Assembly: GCA_016934645.1 (NCBI GenBank)
Contig: JAFGSL010000001.1
Coordinates: 1 to 23,840, forward strand
Reading direction: 5' to 3'
Source: Anaerolineae bacterium
GTDB taxonomy: Bacteria > Chloroflexota > Anaerolineae > B4-G1 > SLSP01
Length of the DNA stretch: 23,840 nt
Shown here: piece by piece, positions 5,097 through 11,726 of the stretch
How positions within the stretch are numbered: the first letter of the stretch is position 1
Layout: every line of letters starts with the position of its first letter
Notes under the pieces: generated by a model
Seen by the model: only the letters and a program-made list of their open reading frames with translations
The model's database searches: none
What the model was told of the DNA's origin: nothing
Translations under genes and position numbers: made by a program

Positions 5097-7808
5097 ATGG
5101 CTGCACCACTTCTCAAGACCAAACTGTATATTCCTCATGTTCGTCCAGGACTGGTGCCGCGCCCACGTTTGCTCGAACGCCTGGATGAAGGAACACAAAG
5201 TGAGGGCTTTGCCAAGCAAAGCATCAGCTTTGTGCGCAAGCTGACGCTCATCTCAGCACCTGCTGGTTTTGGTAAGACTACATTCCTTGCCAACTGGATC
5301 AACCAGACCAATCGCCGCGTGGCCTGGCTCTCGCTTGATGCTGAGGACAACGATCCGGTGCGATTCTGGTTCTACCTCATCGCTGCTCTACAGACCGTTC
5401 GGGCCGGCATCGGGCAGGCCGGTCTCGCGGAACTTCAATCCCCGCAGTCGCCATCCATCGAATCCGTACTCACCGGATTGGTGAACGAAATCATCGACAC
5501 CGACTTGGCTTGGATATTGGTCCTTGACGATTTTCACGTTATCACAGAGCCAGACATCAACCATGGCCTTGTCTTTCTTCTGGAGCATCTTCCCCCGCAG
5601 ATGCACCTGATCCTGGCGACCCGCGCCGATCCGCCCTGGCCTTTGGCGCGTCTGCGCGCGCGAGGCAGGATGATCGAACTACGCACCGAAGACCTACGTT
5701 TCACCGCCGATGAAGCCGCCGTTTTCCTCAATACTTGTGTGGGATTGAACCTCTCCAGCGCCGACGTAGCGCTGTTGGACGCGCGTACCGAAGGCTGGAT
5801 TGCGGGACTGCAATTGGCCGCTCTCTCGATGCGAGGGCGAAAAGATGTACCGGGATTCATCAAAGCTTTCACCGGCACTCACCGCTTCGTCTTGGATTAC
5901 CTGGTGGAGGAAGTCCTCGATCAGCAATCCCCTGGCATCCAGGAATTCCTGCTGAAGACTTCGGTCCTTGAGCGGATGACTGCTCCTCTGTGCGATGTTG
6001 TCACGGATGGCAGTGACAGCCAGACGATTCTGATCCAGCTAGACCGGGACAACCTGTTCCTGATTCCCCTGGACGGCGGGCGGCGCTGGTACCGCTACCA
6101 CCATCTTTTCGCCGATCTGCTGCGTGGTCGTCTGGAGTTGACGCAGCCTGACCGGGTGCCTACTTTGCACCGTCGGGCGAGCCAGTGGTATGAGGAGAAG
6201 GGGCTGATCGCCGAAGCGGTTGGCCATGCATTGGCCGCCAATGACATTGAACGAGTCGTGCGTCTGGTTGCGGGCAATGCTTTATCCCTGATCTACCACG
6301 GGGAGCTGAGAGCGCTGATGAGGCAACTGGCGGCACTGCCTGACGAGGTAGTGTGCTCCCAGCCATGGCTCTGTGTCGCTCGTGCCTGGACGCTGGCCTA
6401 CGCCGGAGAGTTTGACGGCGTCGAACCATTGCTGCAGCAAGCAGAAGAGTCGCTGGCTGGCCTGGACGAGCATAAAGGAGAGCCTGCCCTTGGTGAAACC
6501 GAGGGGCGGCGCATGGTTGGCCATATCGCTACCATCCGTGCCTACGCAGCCGCGCTCAAGGGAGAAATGTCCCAGGCTGCAGAACTGGCTCGCGAGGCCC
6601 TGCAACACTTGCCGGCAGGCGATTGGATGGTGCGAGGCTATACTACGACGCTGCTGGGCGCTGTGCTCCGGCCGTGCGGCGATCTCGTGGCGGCAGCCGA
6701 GGCTTGTGATGAGGCCATAACGATTAGCCAGGCAGCCGGTGACAGCTACTTTGCCGCAGTCGCTCTTTGTGACTTGGCGGCGTTGCATTTCGTTCGCGGG
6801 GAACTCCGCAAGGCCGCCGCCGCCTGCCAGGACGTGCAGCAGATTGCCGACAGATATGGGCAACGGGGTGGGCGGCCGTTGCCGGTCCTGGGGTACGCTT
6901 ACATACGATTGAGTGCTGTGCTGCGCGAGTGGAACGACTTGGAGACTGCAATGCACTACGCGCGGGAAGGTCTGGAGCTCTGCGAGCAGTGGGGGCAGGC
7001 GGACGTCTTGGTGTATGGCTACAGTGAAGTGGCAAAAGTGCTACAGGCGAGCGGAGATGCAGATGGCGCGCTCAATACGATCCAGAAGGGCAAGTGGATT
7101 GCGAGCAGCGTGTCCCCCTGGCCTGGGCTCCACGTGGTAGCCGAACAGGCGCGATTGTGGTTAGCGCAGGGGAACCTCGGGGCTGCGTCGCGTTGGGCGC
7201 TGGAAAACGGGTTGGGCATTCACGATACACTCAGCTTTCAGCACCTGTTCCGATATATCGTTCTGGTGCGGGTTCTCATCGCCCAGGGAGCGTTTCATAA
7301 AGCCGTGCAGTTGCTGGCGCGGCTGCTGGAAGCGGCAGAGATGGCAGGGGCGAATGGCTATGTAATTGAGATCCTGGTCCTACAGGCGCTGGCTCAACAT
7401 GCGCAGTGCAAGATGGATACAGCCCTGACTGCCCTGGAACGCGTCCTCTCCCTGGCCGAGCCAGAAGGGTATGTGCGCACCTTCATAGACGAGGGCGCGC
7501 CGATGAAAGAATTGCTACGGCAGGCGGTAACCCGAGGAATTGCGCCGCAGTACGTGAGTAGATTGCTTTCGGCACTGGGAGAAACACCCTCACAGCCTCA
7601 CACCGCCACTTTCATTGAGCCGCTCAGCGAGCGCGAGTTGGAGGTACTGCAGCTCTTGACCACCCAATTGCCCCACGCGGAAATCGCAGCAGAACTCTAT
7701 GTTTCCATAAACACGGTTCGCTCTCATGTCAAAAACATCTACAGCAAGCTGGATGTGCACAATCGCATGGAGGCCGTTCAGCGGGCGGAGAAACTGGGAT
7801 TAGTCTAG
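5097..7808 (+). CDS. MalT/LuxR-family ATP-dependent transcriptional regulator (LAL type)
   Basis: This is a large STAND-type regulator of 903 residues. The N-terminus (LLKTKLYIPHVRPGLVPRPR) is the family hallmark. A P-loop SAPAGFGKTT lies at 53-62 and Walker B-like ILVLDDFH near 145. A winged-helix and a long helical TPR-like sensor region (about 370-800) follow, and a LuxR-type helix-turn-helix (LSERELEVLQLL to the end) occupies the last ~65 residues. Such proteins oligomerise with ATP and an inducer and activate sigma-70 promoters. The ATG at 5097 behind AAGGGGA is preferred to a TTG at 5079 because it sits next to the conserved N-terminus. It follows the transporter gene by 14 bp and is followed by a terminator and then by the promoter of an eight-gene cluster, its most plausible target. 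The inducer is unknown. Confidence 0.93.
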   Translation: MAAPLLKTKLYIPHVRPGLVPRPRLLERLDEGTQSEGFAKQSISFVRKLTLISAPAGFGKTTFLANWINQTNRRVAWLSLDAEDNDPVRFWFYLIAALQTVRAGIGQAGLAELQSPQSPSIESVLTGLVNEIIDTDLAWILVLDDFHVITEPDINHGLVFLLEHLPPQMHLILATRADPPWPLARLRARGRMIELRTEDLRFTADEAAVFLNTCVGLNLSSADVALLDARTEGWIAGLQLAALSMRGRKDVPGFIKAFTGTHRFVLDYLVEEVLDQQSPGIQEFLLKTSVLERMTAPLCDVVTDGSDSQTILIQLDRDNLFLIPLDGGRRWYRYHHLFADLLRGRLELTQPDRVPTLHRRASQWYEEKGLIAEAVGHALAANDIERVVRLVAGNALSLIYHGELRALMRQLAALPDEVVCSQPWLCVARAWTLAYAGEFDGVEPLLQQAEESLAGLDEHKGEPALGETEGRRMVGHIATIRAYAAALKGEMSQAAELAREALQHLPAGDWMVRGYTTTLLGAVLRPCGDLVAAAEACDEAITISQAAGDSYFAAVALCDLAALHFVRGELRKAAAACQDVQQIADRYGQRGGRPLPVLGYAYIRLSAVLREWNDLETAMHYAREGLELCEQWGQADVLVYGYSEVAKVLQASGDADGALNTIQKGKWIASSVSPWPGLHVVAEQARLWLAQGNLGAASRWALENGLGIHDTLSFQHLFRYIVLVRVLIAQGAFHKAVQLLARLLEAAEMAGANGYVIEILVLQALAQHAQCKMDTALTALERVLSLAEPEGYVRTFIDEGAPMKELLRQAVTRGIAPQYVSRLLSALGETPSQPHTATFIEPLSERELEVLQLLTTQLPHAEIAAELYVSINTVRSHVKNIYSKLDVHNRMEAVQRAEKLGLV

Positions 7809-7834
7809 CCTGACCGCACCCGGTCTGTTTTTCC

Positions 7835-7866
7835 ATCCCTCGCCATATTGGTGAGGGATTTTGTTT
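7835..7866 (+). terminator. Intrinsic terminator after the LuxR-type gene
   Basis: ATCCCTC (7835-7841) pairs with GAGGGAT (7853-7859), extended by CC/GG around an ATATT loop. The tail is TTTTGTTTT (7859-7866 region). It separates the regulator from the downstream cluster. Confidence 0.8.
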
Positions 7867-7870
7867 TCAC

Positions 7871-7905
7871 AATCACCTCCCCAATCACCATTCCTGGTGA
7901 TGACA
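7871..7905. promoter_or_regulatory. Operator-like palindrome and direct repeats overlapping a -35
   Basis: ATCACCA (7884-7890) and TGGTGAT (7895-7901) form a perfect 7-bp inverted repeat with a 4-bp centre. AATCACC also occurs at 7871-7877 and 7883-7889, 12 bp apart. The palindrome abuts the -35 (7900-7905) of the cluster promoter. It is placed like an activator site for the adjacent LuxR-type protein or a repressor site; which one is undecided. Confidence 0.45.
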
Positions 7906-7929
7906 AACCACCTGCCTGACGGCTATAAT
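7900..7929 (+). promoter_or_regulatory. Promoter of the hydrolase cluster
   Basis: ATGACA (7900-7905) and a consensus TATAAT (7924-7929) are 18 bp apart. Transcription would begin near 7936, about 26 nt ahead of the first ATG (7962), which has a GGGAGG ribosome binding site. It is the best sigma-70 type match in the window. Confidence 0.7.
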
Positions 7930-7961
7930 GGGCTCAGTTGACAGAACGGGAGGCAGAGTCC

Positions 7962-8198
7962 ATGACCGACGGCCGGGAATTTGACGGACAAGCAGTCTAC
8001 CAAGTCAGAGTGAAAGGAAACCTCGACGTGAAATGGGCTGATTGGTTTGACGGGTTCACCATCACCCCGCAAGCTGACGGCACAACCTTGCTGGCAGGCC
8101 CGGTAGCCGATCAGGCTGCTGTGCATGGCCTGCTGGGCAAGATCCGTGATCTGGGCTTGCCCCTACTGTCCGTCAAACGAGTAGAGAGCGAAGAGTAA
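7962..8198 (+). CDS. Small conserved protein, paralogue 1 (unknown function)
   Basis: A 78-residue soluble protein without signal peptide or membrane helix. The core YQVRVKGNLD..WADWFDGF, then a variable strand, then VADQAAVHGLLGKIRDLGLPLLSV reads like a compact alpha/beta fold. Similar unnamed small proteins occur in many bacteria as far as I recall, with no assigned function. The ATG at 7962 follows GGGAGG (7949-7954) and is preferred to a TTG at 7938 which lies at the transcription start. It is first in an eight-gene cluster whose seventh gene encodes a paralogue, identical at 43 of 59 aligned core residues. The conserved WADWFDG and DQxxxHGLL motifs may form a binding site. No function is claimed. 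Confidence 0.85.
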   Translation: MTDGREFDGQAVYQVRVKGNLDVKWADWFDGFTITPQADGTTLLAGPVADQAAVHGLLGKIRDLGLPLLSVKRVESEE

Positions 8199-8227
8199 GC
8201 ACCATTTTGGAAAGGAGAGACAGAAGA

Positions 8228-8893
8228 ATGGATAATCAAAAGACTAAACCCAGTGGTTGGTACTATGCACTTGCCGCCCTGATTCCGGTGCTCGGCTGCT
8301 TGATAGCCACAGCAATTGCATCCCAGTGGTTTCCGGGACTGCCGGGCGCCCTGGAATCCAGGATGAACTTGGACGACCTGACGCAGGTCGTGGTTCCCGG
8401 TTTAAAAGATATCACCTTCGCCGAGAGCGGCGCTTATGCGGTCTATTACGAATACCGCAGTGTCGTGGACGGCGCAGTCTATGCCAGCAGCGAGACACCG
8501 CCTGCCCTGGTCTGCACCCTGACATCCACGGCGATGGGCGCTGAGGCCGGTGTTGCCCCCGACTATGTCGAGACCAACACCTACTCTACCAAAGACAGGG
8601 AGCGCGTGGGTGTATTGATCCGGAGCATTACCATCGACGAGCCGGGCGCGTACACCTTTTCCTGCGGCTATGAGGACGGTAGGTCGCAACCGAAGGTCGT
8701 GTTGGCCGTCGGACCAAGCTTTATGTGGGAGTTCTTGGGTATCGTGGCGAGATCGGGCGTCGCGTTGGCCGCGGTCGCGGTCGCGTTGTCCGGCTCGAGC
8801 CTGGTCGCGCTGGTCATCGCCACCGTGATCGCGGTCAAACGGCACCAGTCGAAACGAGCAGCTATGGGTAGACAGTCCACCTGGGAGAGGTAG
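8228..8893 (+). CDS. Membrane-anchored protein with exported domain (unknown function)
   Basis: 221 residues, not recognised. One hydrophobic helix near the N-terminus (about 12-34, YYALAALIPVLGCLIATAIA) and one near the C-terminus (about 168-200) flank a ~130-residue region. That region contains repeated phrases of the type ESGAYAVYYEY and EPGAYTFSCGY, which suggest a beta-sandwich domain on the outer face of the membrane. The last ~20 residues are basic and probably cytoplasmic. The start ATG at 8228 follows AAAGGAGA (8211-8218). The upstream TTG at 8207 is rejected because it precedes that ribosome binding site. It ends 3 bp before the Ntn-hydrolase gene, so the two are surely cotranscribed and may form a membrane complex (inference). 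Confidence 0.8.
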   Translation: MDNQKTKPSGWYYALAALIPVLGCLIATAIASQWFPGLPGALESRMNLDDLTQVVVPGLKDITFAESGAYAVYYEYRSVVDGAVYASSETPPALVCTLTSTAMGAEAGVAPDYVETNTYSTKDRERVGVLIRSITIDEPGAYTFSCGYEDGRSQPKVVLAVGPSFMWEFLGIVARSGVALAAVAVALSGSSLVALVIATVIAVKRHQSKRAAMGRQSTWER

Positions 8894-8896
8894 GAA

Positions 8897-10603
8897 ATGA
8901 GCAAAAAAACGAGATACACAGTGCTGATTGCCATCCTTCTCGTCGCGATCGCCTCGCTCCTGTCCGGCTGCCTGTCGGCGCGCGGGCAGGAGTGTTGCGA
9001 TCCGCCACCACGTGGCTGTACCATCTTTACCGTCTCGCACGGCGATCGGGTGTTCTTTGGCGGGAATGGCGACTGGATCAATTTTGACAGCAATTACTAC
9101 TGGGTCGATCCGGGCAGCGACACGCGCTACGGCGCGATCTATTTCGGGGTTCCGGACAATGTCCAACAGGGCTTTAACGAAGTGGGTCTGGCCTACGATG
9201 CCAATGGGCTGCCTCTGGCGCCAGTGAACACTCACCCTGGACGCAAACCCGTCTACGGCGGCTACGCCAGCTACTCCGTCCAGATCCTGCAAGCGTGCGC
9301 TACGGTAGAGGAGGTCATCACCTGGGTTCAGGAGCACCAGTGGCACGAGGCGATGCACGACCAAATGCATTTCGCTGACGCCAGCGGCGATGCGGTTGTG
9401 ATCAGCGCCGGGGCAGACGGCAAGGTCGCTTTCACCCGCAAATCACCCGGCGATGGCTTTTTGGTTTCTACCAACTTTAACCTGGCCAATCCAGACAACG
9501 GATTTTCTTACCCTTGCTGGCGTTACGACCGAGCAGAAGCGCTGCTGAAGGATATTGACAGCAGGGACGATCTCACAGCCGAGCGTGCGGCCTCGGTTCT
9601 CGATGCCGTTCACGTCGCATCCCCCAGCGGCTTTACCATCCTATCGGTGGTCGGCGACCTGCCGCGCGGCCTGGTCTATGTCTACCTTTTTCACCAGTTC
9701 GACGCGCCCATCGTCCTCAACGTGGCGGACGAGATCGCCCGTGCTCCCGATCCCGGTCCCTTGCGCGACATCTTTCCGCCGGAGACAGTGAATCAGGTCG
9801 ACCAGGCCTATCAGCGACTGATGGCGCGGCCGGCTCGCTGCGACGCGGCAGGTTTGGCTTGGCTCGGACTGGTTGCCGTGTCCCTCGTCGCTCTGCTCCT
9901 CCTGGGGAGGCCGAGACGCCGATCCCTGGCTTTCTGGGTGTTGGTGGTAGTCGTGCTTGGGCCGGTCGGCCTGCTGGTCTGGCTGATCGCAGCGCGCGGC
10001 CGCCGGACGAGTGCCCTCATGGAAGTCGCGGGTGACTTGATCCCTTACGTCGTCGGGATGGTGACGGCGCTGCTGGTGGTCGTTCTCGTGTCAGAAGTCA
10101 GCCAGAACGCGCTGCTGCAACTGCTCGCGTTCTATGGCCTTCCGCTGGTCGTTGGGCTGTTCCTGTACCAGGGACCCGTTCTGGCGCTGGCGACAAAAAG
10201 CAGTTACCTGCGCACGCTTTTCAAGCGCCTGCCTTTAGTGGTGGCCTCGACCAACCTGACTTCGGTGGGACTTTTTGCCATCAGCGCACCGTTGATCAAA
10301 GCGCATTCGAACTATTGCGGCTTCAGCGCCTTGGCCGCTCTATCGTGGTGGGCCATCTATGTTCTGGGGGCATCGGGGGGCGGACTGCTGCTCTACGTCT
10401 ATCACGCCTGGGCTGTCCGCCGTGGCTTTGCTACCTGGTCGGCGCTGCTTTGGGACGCAGGTAAGGCCGGCGACAGCGCAGGCGTAGTTTCCTCCCCGCC
10501 CTGGCGTCGCCTATGGCTCTGGATCTTGGCGAGCTTTGTGGCCCTGGTCGCGGGGATCGTGTTGGGTGTGATAGGTTCGACATTGGTTGAAGGTATAAGG
10601 TGA
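8897..10603 (+). CDS. Lipoprotein-like Ntn amidohydrolase (C45/linear amide C-N hydrolase type) fused to a polytopic membrane domain
   Basis: Enzymes of this fold cut linear amide bonds (acyl-amino acids, beta-lactam side chains, bile-salt type conjugates) with an N-terminal Cys exposed by processing. The 568-residue product has a lipoprotein signal with lipobox LLSGC (Cys25). A second candidate N-terminal nucleophile is Cys41 in RGCTIF, followed by GNGDW (Asp59-Trp60) as in C45/C59 relatives. Downstream HFADASGDAVVIS (about 155-167) is typical of the family. From about residue 314 to the end there are roughly seven hydrophobic helices, an addition I do not know from characterised relatives. 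The catalytic domain should face outward. The gene follows its predecessor by 3 bp. The Cys41 assignment rests on motif position; the lipid anchor at Cys25 and self-processing at Cys41 would conflict unless the membrane domain retains the enzyme. Confidence 0.75.
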   Translation: MSKKTRYTVLIAILLVAIASLLSGCLSARGQECCDPPPRGCTIFTVSHGDRVFFGGNGDWINFDSNYYWVDPGSDTRYGAIYFGVPDNVQQGFNEVGLAYDANGLPLAPVNTHPGRKPVYGGYASYSVQILQACATVEEVITWVQEHQWHEAMHDQMHFADASGDAVVISAGADGKVAFTRKSPGDGFLVSTNFNLANPDNGFSYPCWRYDRAEALLKDIDSRDDLTAERAASVLDAVHVASPSGFTILSVVGDLPRGLVYVYLFHQFDAPIVLNVADEIARAPDPGPLRDIFPPETVNQVDQAYQRLMARPARCDAAGLAWLGLVAVSLVALLLLGRPRRRSLAFWVLVVVVLGPVGLLVWLIAARGRRTSALMEVAGDLIPYVVGMVTALLVVVLVSEVSQNALLQLLAFYGLPLVVGLFLYQGPVLALATKSSYLRTLFKRLPLVVASTNLTSVGLFAISAPLIKAHSNYCGFSALAALSWWAIYVLGASGGGLLLYVYHAWAVRRGFATWSALLWDAGKAGDSAGVVSSPPWRRLWLWILASFVALVAGIVLGVIGSTLVEGIR

Positions 10604-10621
10604 ACTTGAATTGGAGGTAAG

Positions 10622-11152
10622 ATGCCTGAAATCGAAAAAGCTACAATCAAGGACGATAACTACCAACCAAAACCGCCGAAACTTTTCGCCTGGCTCGCTT
10701 CGGTGGTTACGGTTTCTCTGATCGTCGTCACCCAGTTTCTCCCGCGAGGCGGCGATCCGTATCTGCGTGGCACAGGTGCCTTTGTGCTGTTACTGGCCGG
10801 CGGTTTCATCTTTTGGCCGTTCTATCTGCTCACAAAGTATGGGGAAATAAAGGATGGCCAGACGTATATGCAGGCGAGGATTGTCGTGGATCGAGGCTTG
10901 TACGCCATCACCCGCCATCCGCAATACCTGGGTTATGTTTTACTCGGCTGCGGATTCGCGCTGTTGTCGCAACATTCGGCAGCCGGCCTGCTCGTGGTCA
11001 TAGGGACCACGTTCTTTTATCTGCAAGCCGTGAGAGAAGAGAGATACTGTCTTGCTCAACTTGGGGAGTCCTACGAGCAGTATTGCTGGCGGGTTCCACG
11101 GTTCAATGTCGCTCTGGGTATAGTGCGCCTCTTGCGAGGAGGTAGAAAGTGA
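10622..11152 (+). CDS. Isoprenylcysteine carboxyl methyltransferase (ICMT)/PEMT-like membrane methyltransferase
   Basis: 176 residues with three to four hydrophobic helices. The family C-terminal block is present: GLYAITRHPQYLGY (about 93-106), then a helix, then REERYCLAQLG..YEQYCWRVPRF. The conserved Arg-His-Pro and Glu-Glu form the SAM-binding site in ICMT relatives. Bacterial members methylate varied lipids or small acids, so the substrate cannot be assigned. The ATG is preceded by GGAGG (10613-10617). It starts 18 bp after the Ntn-hydrolase gene and its stop overlaps the next start (GTGA), indicating translational coupling within the cluster. Confidence 0.85.
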   Translation: MPEIEKATIKDDNYQPKPPKLFAWLASVVTVSLIVVTQFLPRGGDPYLRGTGAFVLLLAGGFIFWPFYLLTKYGEIKDGQTYMQARIVVDRGLYAITRHPQYLGYVLLGCGFALLSQHSAAGLLVVIGTTFFYLQAVREERYCLAQLGESYEQYCWRVPRFNVALGIVRLLRGGRK

Positions 11153-11697
11153 CTAAAATCAGAAAAGCCACAAAGATGGGGTTTGTCAAGATCAGAGAGA
11201 CAGATATCCTTGCAGATAGCGGACCTCCCACTCGAGAAGGAACCTTGCAGTGCCAGGAGGCGCTTGTACAGCGCATCATCGCCTTGATGCAGCAGGGGGT
11301 TATCTCCGAAAACCCGGAACCCGGCAGCCGTGAAGAAGAGCGAAGCTATCTACCGGCTTACTTCTCAGATCCGGATTTCTGGTTTTCGGCGGATGATCCT
11401 GGCAGCGCGCTACAGATCGATGAGAGAACGGCTCGGGTTAGCGACTTGACCTGGGCGGCTAACGAGAGCTACGATCTGACTGCCGATCTTGCCGCATTGA
11501 ACCATCGCGTGCTGAACCTGTGGGGCGAGGACGATCCGGTCCGGCAGATTGCCAGCCCGGCGATCGTCGCTGCATTACCCAACGCTACCGTGGAAACAGA
11601 CGTGCTCAGTCATTGCGGTCATTTCTGGCACGAGTGCCCGGAGCCATTCTTTGCAGCGGTGAGTATGTTCCTGGACCAGGACCGTATCGTGACATGA
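11149..11697 (+). CDS. Alpha/beta-hydrolase fragment lacking the nucleophile half (probable degenerate gene)
   Basis: 182 residues. The C-terminal part matches alpha/beta hydrolases: a cap-like region (about 30-110), then VLNLWGEDDPV with the acid Asp128 and a catalytic-type His158 in SHCGHFW. Missing are the first beta-strands, the oxyanion HG motif and the GxSxG nucleophile elbow. The N-terminal stretch GFVKIRE resembles the very start of such proteins, so an internal in-frame deletion of about 100-130 residues is likely. Yet the frame is intact, with a GAGGAGG ribosome binding site and 4-bp overlaps (GTGA at the start; TGA stop beside ATG 11694). It may be translated merely to couple neighbours, or it may be an inactive partner. 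An active hydrolase is unlikely. Confidence 0.65.
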   Translation: MTKIRKATKMGFVKIRETDILADSGPPTREGTLQCQEALVQRIIALMQQGVISENPEPGSREEERSYLPAYFSDPDFWFSADDPGSALQIDERTARVSDLTWAANESYDLTADLAALNHRVLNLWGEDDPVRQIASPAIVAALPNATVETDVLSHCGHFWHECPEPFFAAVSMFLDQDRIVT

Positions 11698-11726
11698 AAA
11701 TGGTTTCACGAATTGGAGGACATATG

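Noticed and set aside
6282..6956. 224-residue minus-strand frame inside the LuxR-type gene
   Set aside because: The sense frame has unbroken helical-repeat coding with P-loop and HTH at its ends; the antisense product looks like random translation.
8402..9370. 322-residue open frame on the minus strand opposite the unknown membrane protein and Ntn-hydrolase genes
   Set aside because: No family resemblance, no ribosome binding site of note, and it runs across two well-supported plus-strand genes.
11520..11726. Longer upstream start for the S33 peptidase
   Set aside because: It would run through the preceding gene in another frame and put over 60 unrelated residues ahead of the signal peptide; the ribosome binding site at 11715-11720 fixes the later start.
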